Source: G965115915 sp965115915
GTDB lineage: Bacteria; Pseudomonadota; Gammaproteobacteria; Eutrophobiales; Eutrophobiaceae
DNA: 64,000 bases
Reading direction: 5' to 3'
Assembly: GCA_965115915.1 (NCBI GenBank)
Contig: OZ220483.1
Location: 806,001 to 870,000, forward strand
The notes under the pieces were generated by a model. That model was not told where the DNA came from. It searched no databases and worked only from the letters and a program-made list of their open reading frames with translations. The translations under genes and the position numbers were made by a program. This document shows positions 46,172 to 55,315 of the stretch, piece by piece (the stretch's first letter is position 1; every line of letters begins with the position of its first letter).

Positions 46172-47662
46172 ATGAGCGATGCGGCGTCCGAACATATCCT
46201 GTTTCTGACAGGCAGACTGGCGCTCGGACCGTTGCGGAAAGTCATGGAAGCGATGCAGCCGGATGAGTTCAGTTATGAGATTCGCAATATCGGGGTCAGT
46301 GTGGCGGCGTTGATGACCGCGCAGATGATCGTGCGCAGACTGGACGACCTGGAGGGTGTGGATCGTATCATCGTGCCTGGGGCGTGTCGTGGGGACCTGC
46401 AGATGGCGAGCGAAAAACTCGGTGTTCCCTGTGTCCGTGGACCGGTCGACCTGAAGCAATTGCCGCAGTTTTTCGGTCGTGAGGGTAAGTCGCTCAGTCT
46501 GGATGAATACACGGTGAAGATCTTTGCGGAGATTACCGATGCGCCGCTGATCAGCGTTGAAGACTGTCTGGGCAAGGCCGAGTACTACCGTCATATGGGG
46601 GCGGATGTTATCGATATCGGTTGTTTGCCGGACACGGATTTTCCCCATCTGGAGGCGCTGGTGACGGCCCTGCACGAGGCCGAATTCCAGGTCAGTGTGG
46701 ATTCGCTGGATGAGCGATATCTGTTGCGTGGTGGCAGAGCCGGGGCGGATTATCTGCTCAGTCTGAATGAGAGCAACCAGTGGATTGCCCAGGAAACGGA
46801 TGCCGTTCCGGTGCTGATACCCGAACAACCTGGCGACATGGCTTCACTGTTGCGGCTGGTGGATGCGTTTTCGCGTGCTGGCCGGCCATTTTACGCAGAT
46901 CCGGTACTGGACCCCGTGCACTTCGGTTTTACCGATTCCATCCTGCGTTACCGGGAATTGCGTACAGCCTGTCCGGAGGCCAATATCTTGATGGGGGTCG
47001 GCAATCTGACGGAACTGACGGAAGCGGACACGACCGGGATCAACGCGCTGTTGTTTGGCATCATATCCGAGTTGGGGATACAGGCGGTATTGGTGACTCA
47101 AGTCAGTCCGCATTGCCGCAGCGCGATCCGGGAAGCCGATTTTGCCCGCCGCATCATGGCGGCCGCACACCGGGAGGGCGGTTTGCCCAAAGGCATCGAT
47201 GGTGCGCTGAGCGCGCTCCATGCACGCCAGCCGTTTGCATGGGATGCCGAGGAGATTCGCGCCTTTCAGAAAGCGATCCGCGACCGGAATTACCGGATAC
47301 AGCTCAGCGAGGAAGGCATTCATGTTTACAACCGTGAGGGTATCTGGCAGGCCGTGGAGCCATACGCTTTTTTTTTGCAGTTGGATGATATTCAACAGGA
47401 TGCGTCTCATGCCTTTTATCTGGGGGTGGAATTGGCCCGTGCCCATATCGCCTGGCAGTTGGGCAAGCCCTATGCTCAGGACGAGGAGCTGGCATGGGGT
47501 GCGGCACTGCCTCCCCCGAGTACGGAACAGCGGGAACTGTCATCCCGTATTGCGCATGACATCAGAGCACTGCGCAGTCGGCTCGATCGGGAAAAGACCC
47601 AAAGACAGGGCCAGGTTGGGCGTTCCCGTCGTCAACGTGATGCGTGTTCCGGGCAGGGCTGA
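46172..47662 (+). CDS. Dihydropteroate synthase-related protein of the methanopterin gene set (DUF6513-like)
   Basis: 496 residues. The N-terminal part (HILFLTGRLALGPLRKVME, then GVSVAALMT and IIVPGACRGD) is followed by a DHPS-like TIM-barrel region (GADVIDIGCLPD, VDSLDE, LMGVGNLTELTEADTTGINALL). Proteins of this type occur next to tetrahydromethanopterin and methanofuran genes in methylotrophs and are thought to act in pterin-carrier synthesis. ATG 46,172 is used; the frame extends upstream without homology. It overlaps the next gene by TGATG and is divergent from pqqB. A run of nine T at about 47,368-47,376 lies inside the gene. The precise reaction is not established. Confidence 0.8.
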   Translation: MSDAASEHILFLTGRLALGPLRKVMEAMQPDEFSYEIRNIGVSVAALMTAQMIVRRLDDLEGVDRIIVPGACRGDLQMASEKLGVPCVRGPVDLKQLPQFFGREGKSLSLDEYTVKIFAEITDAPLISVEDCLGKAEYYRHMGADVIDIGCLPDTDFPHLEALVTALHEAEFQVSVDSLDERYLLRGGRAGADYLLSLNESNQWIAQETDAVPVLIPEQPGDMASLLRLVDAFSRAGRPFYADPVLDPVHFGFTDSILRYRELRTACPEANILMGVGNLTELTEADTTGINALLFGIISELGIQAVLVTQVSPHCRSAIREADFARRIMAAAHREGGLPKGIDGALSALHARQPFAWDAEEIRAFQKAIRDRNYRIQLSEEGIHVYNREGIWQAVEPYAFFLQLDDIQQDASHAFYLGVELARAHIAWQLGKPYAQDEELAWGAALPPPSTEQRELSSRIAHDIRALRSRLDREKTQRQGQVGRSRRQRDACSGQG

Positions 47663-48249
47663 TGTCTGCATTGATCCATGAAGTCGTCATTACCACGGTC
47701 AATCCGGATGGCGGCGTACATCTCGCACCGATGGGCGTCACGGAAGACGCGGCAGGGCGGATTGTGGTGGCCCCGTTTCGGCCTTCCGTGACGCTGGACA
47801 ATCTGCAGCGGACCCGGCGTGCGGTAGTGAACTGCACCGATGACGTGCGGGTCTTTGCCGGCTGTCTGACGGGCCGTTATGACTGGCCGCTGAGGACACT
47901 GGATTCCGGCAGTGGTTACCGTTTGTGTGCGGCCCTGAGCCATCAGGTGTTGCGGATGGTCGAATTTGAAGACGAGGCGTTGCGTCCGCGTTGTCTGTGT
48001 ACAGTGGAATCTTCCGCTGTCCATGCACCGTTTCGTGGTTTTAATCGTGCCCAGGCCGCGGTATTGGAGGCGGCGATCCTGGTCAGTCGGCTGGATCGAC
48101 TGTCGCTGGAAAAAATCGATGCGGAACTGGAATATCTGCGTATCGCGATAGATCGTACCGCGGGAGAGTCGGAACGGTTGGCCTGGTCATGGTTGATGGA
48201 GCGGGTGGATCGGCATCGGTGCCGGGCTGCGGCGGTGAAGCATGCGTAG
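47662..48249 (+). CDS. DUF447 family protein of the C1-carrier cluster
   Basis: 195 residues with the DUF447 opening (IHEVVITTVNPDGGVHLAPMGV), a split-barrel FMN-binding-like fold in family members, and a helical C-terminal half (LSLEKIDAELEYLRIAIDRTAG). DUF447 genes cluster with H4MPT/methanofuran genes in methanogens and methylotrophs; the biochemical role is unknown. The start at 47,662 overlaps the preceding stop (TGATG), and its end overlaps mfnB by 8 nt, so the three genes are tightly coupled. Confidence 0.82.
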   Translation: MSALIHEVVITTVNPDGGVHLAPMGVTEDAAGRIVVAPFRPSVTLDNLQRTRRAVVNCTDDVRVFAGCLTGRYDWPLRTLDSGSGYRLCAALSHQVLRMVEFEDEALRPRCLCTVESSAVHAPFRGFNRAQAAVLEAAILVSRLDRLSLEKIDAELEYLRIAIDRTAGESERLAWSWLMERVDRHRCRAAAVKHA

Positions 48250-49063
48250 CCCGGGTGTTGCCGGTGGCGGGGTGGCGATGCTGGCCAGTGTCGCCAATGT
48301 TGAGGAGGCCCGTATCGTGCTGCGTGCCGGTGCGGACATCATTGACATGAAACAACCCGATGAAGGCGCCCTGGGGGCTGTGCCGGTGCCGGTGGCCCGC
48401 GAGATTGTGAAACAGGTGGCGGGGACCCGGTTGTGCAGTGCTACAGTGGGCAATCTGGAGGCCGATGACCCGCGGTTGACTGAAGCCATACACGAGCGTG
48501 TCCGGCTGGGGGTTGACTTTGTCAAGGTGGGTCTGTTTTCCAGTACTCCCACACCGGCGTTTCTGCATGTGTTGCAGGCCCTGGACATTGCCCCGGTGCG
48601 TTTGATAGTGGTGTTGTTTGCAGAGTACTATCCGGGTTCCCCTGAACTCGGCAGTTTGCTGTCGGCACTGGCGGCGCGTGAGGTTGCCGGTGTCATGCTG
48701 GATACCTGTACCAAAGATAATGTCAGTCTGCCGGGCAGACTGACGGTGGCGGAGATAGCCGCCTTCATTGATGCGACGCACAAGTACGGGCTGCTGTGCG
48801 GGCTTGCCGGTTCCCTGCGTATCGAGGATCTGCGTCAGCGCGTCCTGTGGCGAGCGGATTATCTGGGTTTTCGCGGCGCCCTGTGCCGGGCCGCTTGCCG
48901 CGAGCAGACCCTGGACCCGGCCCGGGTAGATGCACTCCGTGCCAGGCTGAGTGCCGGTCCGGTGTGCCGGCACTCGGGGTCGGACCCGGCGGGGACAATC
49001 CGGCACGCGTCGGCGTTTTCCTCGGAGACGGGCGGGTGTGCCGGGGTGGACCGCGGTGCGTAG
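48242..49063 (+). CDS. mfnB: (5-formylfuran-3-yl)methyl phosphate synthase
   Basis: 273 residues. TIM-barrel enzyme (formerly DUF556) that condenses two glyceraldehyde-3-phosphate molecules in methanofuran synthesis. Family motifs present: MLASVANVEEA, DIIDMKQPDEGALGA with a catalytic Lys, VDFVKVGLF, and MLDTCTKDN with the second key Lys. The last 35 or so residues (after LRARLSAG) extend beyond the usual end and look unstructured. It closes the three-gene unit that starts at 46,172. Confidence 0.88.
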   Translation: MRSPGVAGGGVAMLASVANVEEARIVLRAGADIIDMKQPDEGALGAVPVPVAREIVKQVAGTRLCSATVGNLEADDPRLTEAIHERVRLGVDFVKVGLFSSTPTPAFLHVLQALDIAPVRLIVVLFAEYYPGSPELGSLLSALAAREVAGVMLDTCTKDNVSLPGRLTVAEIAAFIDATHKYGLLCGLAGSLRIEDLRQRVLWRADYLGFRGALCRAACREQTLDPARVDALRARLSAGPVCRHSGSDPAGTIRHASAFSSETGGCAGVDRGA

Positions 49064-49513
49064 CATGTGGGTCGGCATTTTCAAGCGCATAAAATCTATA
49101 TATCACATCAAGAAATAGTTATAAAATACTGATATTGAATATTTTAATTTAATAGTATGCGGCTGGGTTCCAGAGTGTGTCGTCAAATGCGACGATATGC
49201 GGTAAAATCCACCGCACTAACAAATCAGTCGCTGTAGCGACAGTCGGTCGCTGTGCGATACGCACGCAACGCCAGGGTGGTTTGGAGGACAGGCACAGCA
49301 GCCATGGGGCTGAGTGGGAGGCACTGTAGGTGGGGGAAGAGGGTATCCGTAGCGTGGGGCCGGCGTCCATACCTGATTGAAGCCCGGGTCCGGACTTGTT
49401 GTTTCGGGGATTGAACACGCTTGAGAAGCCCGCTTGCCAGCCGGTGTGCGCTATGGGCTTTTGGCAAGGTGCTGCGGCAGACTGATTTCCAATTTGTTTG
49501 ATGAGGCGATGTG
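49064..49513. other. Intergenic region upstream of gltA, possible RNA or complex control region
   Basis: About 450 bp without a convincing gene. 49,085-49,155 is strikingly AT-rich (TATATA and TTTAATTTAA runs) in a GC-rich genome and may hold promoters. A TAAAAT at 49,203-49,208 could be a -10. Downstream are stem-forming strings (GTCGCTGTAGCGAC near 49,227; CTTGCCA at 49,433-49,439 with TGGCAAG at 49,462-49,468). I could not match it to 6S, SRP, RNase P or tmRNA. Confidence 0.5.
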
Positions 49514-50818
49514 ATGTCCGAGTTTGTCACTGTGGTAGATGGTAAGACGGGGAAGAAAGTTGATTGTCCCGTCATCAAGGGAGTGTATGGTGCCCCGGTC
49601 ATAGAGATGAGGGAGATACATAAGGAATTGGGCATGTTTTCTTATGACCCGGGCTTTCTGGTCACGGCGGCCTGTCGTAGCGCCATTACCTATCTGGATG
49701 GGCAGGAAGGCGTATTATTGCATCGCGGTTACCCCATTGAACAGCTAGCCGAGCGCAGCAGTTATCTGGAAGTTTGCTATCTGTTACTGAAAGGTGAATT
49801 GCCGACCAAGTCGCAGTTCGATGCGTTTTGTACGGAATTGCATCGCCGTAACATGGTGCATGAACATCTGGAGCGTTTTTTCAACGGCTATCGTTATGAT
49901 GCACACCCGATGTCCATGATGGTGGGGATTACCGGGGCGCTGTCTTCTTACTACCATGAGGCATTGGACATCAATGATCCGGTGGACCGGGAACTGACAG
50001 CCATCCGCGTGATCGCAAAGATGCCGATACTGGCCGCGCATTGCTACAAGCATGCGGTGGGCCACCCCTTCGTCTACTCCCGTGACGACCTTGGCTATGT
50101 GGAGAACTTCATGAACATGATGTTTTCGGTGCCGATGCGTCCCTATGAGCCATCTCCGGTCGCGGTTCAGGCACTGGAATTGTTGCTTATACTGCATGCG
50201 GATCATGAGCAGAACGCCTCCACATCGACCGTGAGGCTTGCTGGCAGCGCGGAGGCCAACCCATTCGCATGCATCGCCGCGGGCATTGTTACGCTGTGGG
50301 GCCGTGCACACGGAGGAGCAAACGAGGCCGTACTGAACATGTTGACGGAGATCGAGGACGTCAAGAACATCCCGAAGTTCGTTGCTCGAGCCAAGGACAA
50401 ATCCGATCCTTTCCGCTTGATGGGCTTTGGTCACCGGGTATACAAAAATTACGACCCCCGTGCCGCGATTATCCGCAAGGTGTGTCATCGTCTGCTGGAA
50501 GAGGGGGATGCGATTGATCAACCCCTGTTCAACATTGCCATGGAGTTGGAGCGTATCGCGTTGGAGGATGACTATTTCATCGAACGCAAACTCTATCCGA
50601 ATGTGGATTTTTATTCGGGCATTATCCTCAGGGCGCTGGGTATCCCGGCTTCGATGTATACGGTGCTGTTTGCCTGGGCACGCTCGGCGGGCTGGATCGC
50701 CCAGTGGCTGGAACTGATGGAGGATCCGGAGTTCCGCATTGGTCGACCGCGTCAACTCTATATCGGTGCCGAACGGCGTGACTACGTGCCGATGGGAAAA
50801 CGCAGGAAATCCGGGTAG
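49514..50818 (+). CDS. gltA: Citrate synthase (type II)
   Basis: 434 residues. Condenses acetyl-CoA and oxaloacetate. Active-site signatures are HADHEQNASTSTVRLAGS (first His), GFGHRVYKNYDPRA (second His) and VDFYSGI (Asp). The N-terminal extension with FSYDPGF and YLDGQEGVLLHRGYPIEQLAE fits the hexameric NADH-sensitive type of gammaproteobacteria. ATG 49,514 has GAGG upstream; a GTG directly before it is possible. It is 21 nt from mdh. Confidence 0.95.
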   Translation: MSEFVTVVDGKTGKKVDCPVIKGVYGAPVIEMREIHKELGMFSYDPGFLVTAACRSAITYLDGQEGVLLHRGYPIEQLAERSSYLEVCYLLLKGELPTKSQFDAFCTELHRRNMVHEHLERFFNGYRYDAHPMSMMVGITGALSSYYHEALDINDPVDRELTAIRVIAKMPILAAHCYKHAVGHPFVYSRDDLGYVENFMNMMFSVPMRPYEPSPVAVQALELLLILHADHEQNASTSTVRLAGSAEANPFACIAAGIVTLWGRAHGGANEAVLNMLTEIEDVKNIPKFVARAKDKSDPFRLMGFGHRVYKNYDPRAAIIRKVCHRLLEEGDAIDQPLFNIAMELERIALEDDYFIERKLYPNVDFYSGIILRALGIPASMYTVLFAWARSAGWIAQWLELMEDPEFRIGRPRQLYIGAERRDYVPMGKRRKSG

Positions 50819-50839
50819 TCACCAGGCTGGCACGATGAC

Positions 50840-51814
50840 ATGAATACTCCGCTGCGTATCACGGTCACCGGTGCGGCAGGTCAGATCGGCTATGCGCTGT
50901 TGTTTCGCATCGCGTCCGGGCAGATGCTGGGTCCGGATCAGCCGGTATTGCTGCAGTTGTTGGAAGTTCCGCCCGCGATGCCGGCACTGAGCGGGGTGGC
51001 CATGGAACTGGAGGACTGTGCCTTCCCGTTGCTTGCGGACATGGTGCTGAGTGATGACCCCGTCACCGCCATGCGCGATACCGATTTCGCGATATTGGTA
51101 GGCTCCAAACCGCGGGGCAAGGGCATGGAACGCAGTGACCTGCTGGGCGCCAATGGCAGCATATTCAGGCAGCAGGGCCAGATTTTGAACGAGCATGCGG
51201 CCCGTGGTGTGCGGGTGCTGGTAGTCGGTAATCCGGCCAATACCAATGCCTGGGTTGCCGCGCAGTCTGCCCCCGATCTGCCGCAGGGCAATTTCACCGC
51301 ATTGACCCGTCTGGACCATAACCGTGGCCTTGCCTTGCTGGCGGCTCGGCTGGGCGAACCGGTCAGTGCATTGCAAAGGCTGGTTATTTGGGGCAATCAC
51401 TCCAATACCCAGTACCCGGATATCAGCCATCTTCTGCTGCGGGGGGTGTCTGCGGCGGACCGCATTGACCCGCAATGGTACCGTCAGGAGTATATCCCCC
51501 GGGTTGCTGGCCGTGGTGCGGAGATCATCGAGGCGCGAGGCGTTTCCAGTGCTGCGTCAGCGGCCAATGCGGCATTGGGACACATGCGTGACTGGGTACG
51601 GGGGGTGGATGATGACTGGTGCAGTATGGTAGTGCCAAGCGATGGCTCCTACGGTGTACCCGAGGGGCTGATGTGCTCCTTTCCGGTCATCTGCCAGGAT
51701 GGCGGCTATCGGATTATCCGTGACCTGGAACTGGACGAGTTCAGTAAGGAAATGTTGCTAAGAAGCCAGACAGAGTTGGAAAGTGAGCGTGATATTGTAA
51801 AGTCCCTGTTGTAG
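50840..51814 (+). CDS. mdh: Malate dehydrogenase
   Basis: 324 residues. The NAD-binding motif TGAAGQIGYALLFRIASG is at the N-terminus. LTRLDHNRGLALLA carries catalytic Asp, and WGNHSNTQYPD the catalytic His. This is the cytosolic-type MDH found in many proteobacteria rather than the E. coli mitochondrial type. Together with gltA, 21 nt upstream, it forms a two-gene TCA unit. Confidence 0.94.
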   Translation: MNTPLRITVTGAAGQIGYALLFRIASGQMLGPDQPVLLQLLEVPPAMPALSGVAMELEDCAFPLLADMVLSDDPVTAMRDTDFAILVGSKPRGKGMERSDLLGANGSIFRQQGQILNEHAARGVRVLVVGNPANTNAWVAAQSAPDLPQGNFTALTRLDHNRGLALLAARLGEPVSALQRLVIWGNHSNTQYPDISHLLLRGVSAADRIDPQWYRQEYIPRVAGRGAEIIEARGVSSAASAANAALGHMRDWVRGVDDDWCSMVVPSDGSYGVPEGLMCSFPVICQDGGYRIIRDLELDEFSKEMLLRSQTELESERDIVKSLL

Positions 51815-51835
51815 CGGGGTGGTGCTCACCCCGCT
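51813..51835. terminator. Perfect 9-bp hairpin at the end of mdh
   Basis: AGCGGGGTG (51,813-51,821) pairs with CACCCCGCT (51,827-51,835) around a 5-nt loop, starting in the mdh stop codon. It lies between convergent genes and may terminate in both directions. No T run follows, so intrinsic termination is not assured. Confidence 0.5.
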
Positions 51836-51887
51836 TGCCCATGGTATGGTGCGTGTCTTCAATCTTCTGACTCTCTCGGTGTTTTCT

Positions 51888-52547
51888 TTATGTGCCACGC
51901 AGGCTGCATAAGGTCCAACCCTGCTTCTTGGCGTGTTCCCGTAACCTGGGATCGGCATCCACGGCCACTGCGTGATCGACCCACTCCAGCAACGGGATAT
52001 CGGTATGGGAATCGCTGTAGAACCAGCTTTCTTCCAATGCCTCACCGCGTTGATCAAGCCAGCCCTGTAGCCGTTGCCGTTTGCCAACCCCGTAGGAGGG
52101 TATTCCGGTTACCCGGCCAGTATACTCATTGTTGTGCGTCTCCGGTTCAGTGGCGATAAGATGGGGTATGTCCAGTATTTTGGCAATGGGTTCGGTTATG
52201 AAGCGGTTGGTGGCGGTGATCACCATCAGTTCATGCCCCTGCTGGCGATGCGTTTCTATCAGTTCACCGGCAGCCGGCAGCATGATCGGCTCGATGTACT
52301 GCCGGACATACTCATCGCGCCAGTCCAGCAGTACGCGACGCGGGGTTGCGGCGAGTATTTGTAGTTGAAACTCCAGAAACGCGTGAATATCCAGTGTGCC
52401 CTGCCGGTATGCGTCATAGAACTGCCGCTGCCGCTGAAAATGCCTCTCCCCATCAACATGCCGGCACTTTGCCAGGTAGCTTCCCCACAGATAGTCGCTG
52501 TCCCCCGCTATCAGTGTATTGTCAAGATCGAAGATTGCCAGTTTCAT
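51888..52547 (-). CDS. HAD-superfamily phosphatase, subfamily IB (SerB-like)
   Basis: 219 residues. Motif I FDLDNTLIAGDSD is at residues 6-18, motif II ITATN near 113, a Lys in YGVGKRQRL near 155, and motif III YSDSHTDIPLLEWV near 177. The helical cap resembles phosphoserine phosphatase-like HAD-IB enzymes; in some gammaproteobacteria such a gene lies next to rppH, as here (divergent, 195 bp apart). The substrate is unknown; serine phosphate or histidinol phosphate have been shown for relatives. Confidence 0.8.
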   Translation of the reverse strand: MKLAIFDLDNTLIAGDSDYLWGSYLAKCRHVDGERHFQRQRQFYDAYRQGTLDIHAFLEFQLQILAATPRRVLLDWRDEYVRQYIEPIMLPAAGELIETHRQQGHELMVITATNRFITEPIAKILDIPHLIATEPETHNNEYTGRVTGIPSYGVGKRQRLQGWLDQRGEALEESWFYSDSHTDIPLLEWVDHAVAVDADPRLREHAKKQGWTLCSLRGT

Positions 52548-52742
52548 CAGGGACAGCCTAATGGCAGGACCGTGTGCATTGCAAAATGATCTACCATATG
52601 GGGCATTTCCAACCGGGCCCGGGTTGCAGGCGCGGATTACGGTACAGGCATACCGCGCCTGTGTCGGCTTTCATTTTGCGCTTGTCAGGTTCGGGCGGTG
52701 ATACACATGCTTATACATACACTACAGGATAAACCGATCTGA

Positions 52743-53231
52743 ATGATAGACGAAGACGGTTTCAGGGCCAATGTCTGCATTGTGCTGGTCAATGGAAGAG
52801 GGCAGGTACTCTGGGCGAAACGCCGCAACCAACGGGGCTGGCAGTTTCCGCAGGGGGGCATGAAAGCGAAAGAGACCCCGGAACAGGCGATGTACCGCGA
52901 GCTCGAGGAGGAGGTCGGACTGTTGCCGGAGCATGTGGAGGTGCTGATGTCCACCAGGGACTGGTTGCACTATCGCTTACCGGGGTCCCTGGTGCGTTTG
53001 TACGACGTCCCGCAATGTATCGGCCAGAAGCAGATATGGTTTCTGTTGCGGATGTTGGCCAGTGATGACTGCATCAACCTGGAACGTTCCGCTGAACCGG
53101 AGTTTGAATGCTGGGAATGGGTGGATTTCTGGCATCCGATGAGCGCTGTTGTCTGGTTCAAGCGCGGGGTCTACCAGCAGGCGCTGGAACAGTTCGCGGT
53201 GTTTTTTGGTTTGCAGCCGCCGCGCAGCTAG
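52743..53231 (+). CDS. rppH: RNA pyrophosphohydrolase
   Basis: 162-residue Nudix hydrolase that removes pyrophosphate from mRNA 5' ends and triggers RNase E decay. The start MIDEDGFRANVCIVL and WQFPQGG are typical of RppH. The Nudix box GGMKAKETPEQAMYRELEEEVG is complete. The intergenic region before it (52,548-52,742) contains no gene and must hold divergent promoters for rppH and the HAD gene. Confidence 0.93.
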   Translation: MIDEDGFRANVCIVLVNGRGQVLWAKRRNQRGWQFPQGGMKAKETPEQAMYRELEEEVGLLPEHVEVLMSTRDWLHYRLPGSLVRLYDVPQCIGQKQIWFLLRMLASDDCINLERSAEPEFECWEWVDFWHPMSAVVWFKRGVYQQALEQFAVFFGLQPPRS

Positions 53232-53307
53232 CTGCCGGCATGCGACACCTGCAAGAGATATCGCTCAAGACCGGTGTCCGTCTTCGCGGCCACCGATACG
53301 GCCCTGG

Positions 53308-53772
53308 TTATTCCAGCAGACTGCGCAACATCCAGGCGTTTTTCTCGTGCGTCTGGATGCGATGGGTCAGCAGGTCCGCACTGCCTTCGTCATTGGCCTC
53401 GGTAGCCACCGGCAGTGCCGCACGGGCTGTCTTTGTAATGGTTTCCTGGTCGCCAAGCAGTTGTCGGATCATGTCATTCGCGCTGGGCACACCGGTTTCT
53501 CCCTGGATACTGGAAAGCTCGGAAAACTGCTCCCAGGAACCCGGTGCCGGCAGTCCCAGGGCGCGGATCCGTTCGGCGATTTCATCCACTGCCGCGGCGA
53601 GTTCGGTATATTGCTGTTCGAACAGGGTATGCAGGGCCGCAAACTGGGGTCCGGTGACGTTCCAGTGGAAGTTCTGGGTCTTCAGATACAGTACATAGCT
53701 CTCCGCAAGCAGGTGGGAGAGTCGTGCCGCGATCTGTGCGTGTGCTTGCTGTGAAATATCGCTATCAGACAT
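53308..53772 (-). CDS. dps: Dps-family DNA-protection ferritin
   Basis: 154 residues. Ferritin-like four-helix bundle with the inter-subunit ferroxidase ligands in NFHWNVTGPQF and DEIAERIRALG. It oxidises iron with peroxide and protects DNA; the short N-terminus has few Lys, so strong DNA binding is uncertain. ATG 53,772 is preceded by AGGAGCGACC, a good Shine-Dalgarno; the frame upstream has no homology. The 140 bp between it and aspC hold no gene. Confidence 0.9.
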   Translation of the reverse strand: MSDSDISQQAHAQIAARLSHLLAESYVLYLKTQNFHWNVTGPQFAALHTLFEQQYTELAAAVDEIAERIRALGLPAPGSWEQFSELSSIQGETGVPSANDMIRQLLGDQETITKTARAALPVATEANDEGSADLLTHRIQTHEKNAWMLRSLLE

Positions 53773-53912
53773 TGGTCGCTCCTGGGTTCTGGTCCGTGTT
53801 CGCTGATGTGGGGGTGTGTTAGACAGCGTGCCTATGCGCCGGTTCCAACGGCGTTGGAAATTGCCCCGATTTTTCAGTCGCCGTTGTGATTTGGTATCCT
53901 GCCAGTGCGGTA

Positions 53913-55109
53913 TCAAAGCGCATCGGCGATGGCAGTCTGCATCTGCCGCATCGCTTGTTGCAGTTCCTCCTCGCTGGTGGCGAAGGATATCCGGATATAT
54001 CCTGGACTGCCGAAGGCGGAGCCAGGCACCACGGCGACCTTCGCCCGGTCAAGGAAAAAGTTTGCCAACGCCATATCATCGTCGATATCCGGCAGTGACT
54101 GGATCAGCCCCTGTACCCTCGGGAAGATATAGAAGGTACCGTCGGCAGGTCGGCATTCCACCCCGGGCATCTGCTGCAGTGCTTTCAGCACCAAATCGTG
54201 GCGCCGTCGGAACCGTTCCCCATTTGCCTGTATGCAGGATTGATCCCCGGTCAACGCCTCTACCGCTGCCGCTTGCGAGACCGAACACGGGTTGGAGGTG
54301 CTCTGGGACTGGATCTTGTTCATCTGCTGGATGAGTGCCTCCGGGCCGGCGGCATAGCCGATACGCCAGCCGGTCATCGCATATGCCTTGGAGACACCAT
54401 TGACCACCACTGTGCGTTCATACAGTTCGGGACAGGCATTGACGATGTTGCAGAATGACGGCTGACTCCAGAGGATGTGTTCGTAGATGTCATCGGTGAC
54501 GACGAAGACCTGCGGATGCTGTAGCAGTACCGCCCCCAATGCCTCCAGTTCCGCCGGTGTATAGCAGCTCCCGGAGGGATTGCTCGGGCTGTTGATTACC
54601 AGTAGCCTGGTATCCTTGCCGATGGCGTCCTGCAGCAACTCCGGGGTGAGCCGGAAGCCCTGTTCCAGTTCGGTACTGAGTAGCTTGACGCGCGCCTCGG
54701 CCAGTGCCGCCATGTCCGGATAGGATACCCAGTATGGGGTGGGAATGATGATCTCGTCACCGGGGTCCAGCAGGGCCTGGAACAGGTTGTACAGGCTGTG
54801 TTTGGCGCCAGCCGCCACGCTGACCTGCTTGAGCGTGTAATCCAGTTGATTTTCCTGATGGAACTTGTCGATGACCGCCTGCTTGAGTTCCCGCGTCCCG
54901 TCTACCGGGGTATAGCGGGTGGCACCCGCACGGATGGCGGCAATGGCCGCGTCCTGGATGTGTTGCGGGGTGTCAAAGTCGGGTTCCCCGGCCCCCAGGC
55001 TGATGATCTGCACACCCTCGGCGGCCAATGCGGCGACCCTGCCGCTGAGTTGCAGGGTGGGGGAAGGTTTGATGCGGTTTGCACGTTGTGAAATGGGGAT
55101 CATTGCCAT
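53913..55109 (-). CDS. aspC: Aspartate aminotransferase (class I, subgroup Ib)
   Basis: 398 residues. PLP enzyme interconverting aspartate and oxaloacetate. The N-terminal SQRANRIKPSPTLQLS and LGAGEPDFDTP are typical of the subgroup Ib type (Thermus, Rhizobium). NSPSNPSGSCY and SKAYAMTGWRIGYAAGP (Schiff-base Lys) are the active-site stretches. ATG 55,109 or the ATG two codons later may be used. It is divergent from uvrB. Confidence 0.9.
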   Translation of the reverse strand: MAMIPISQRANRIKPSPTLQLSGRVAALAAEGVQIISLGAGEPDFDTPQHIQDAAIAAIRAGATRYTPVDGTRELKQAVIDKFHQENQLDYTLKQVSVAAGAKHSLYNLFQALLDPGDEIIIPTPYWVSYPDMAALAEARVKLLSTELEQGFRLTPELLQDAIGKDTRLLVINSPSNPSGSCYTPAELEALGAVLLQHPQVFVVTDDIYEHILWSQPSFCNIVNACPELYERTVVVNGVSKAYAMTGWRIGYAAGPEALIQQMNKIQSQSTSNPCSVSQAAAVEALTGDQSCIQANGERFRRRHDLVLKALQQMPGVECRPADGTFYIFPRVQGLIQSLPDIDDDMALANFFLDRAKVAVVPGSAFGSPGYIRISFATSEEELQQAMRQMQTAIADAL

Positions 55110-55157
55110 AATGCCTCAGCGTATGTTCATAATGCCCGCGGTCGCAATGTTTTCCAA

Positions 55158-55173
55158 CTGTACCGCATGGCAG
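55158..55173 (+). promoter_or_regulatory. Possible LexA (SOS) box upstream of uvrB
   Basis: CTGTACCGCATGGCAG fits CTG-N10-CAG, with one deviation from the stricter CTGT-N8-ACAG. It is in the aspC-uvrB divergent region, 142 bp before the uvrB start. uvrB is LexA-regulated in E. coli. The central bases are not AT-rich, so the match is weak. Confidence 0.3.
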
Positions 55174-55315
55174 GCCAGTGGACAGTGGCACGGAAATATA
55201 CTTGAAATCGCTAGTTGAGTAAACTGTCCACCCGGGGTTTTTGAGGGGACGGGTCCTTTGTCCAGGCTGTTCCTGCGTATGCCAGGCCGTTTGGGCCGGT
55301 ACCCGAAAGCACACA

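Noticed and set aside
47368..47376. Run of nine T in the DHPS-like gene as a further phase-variable tract
   Set aside because: It encodes ordinary AFFLQ residues, is short for such a switch, and no alternative start or repeat copy accompanies it.
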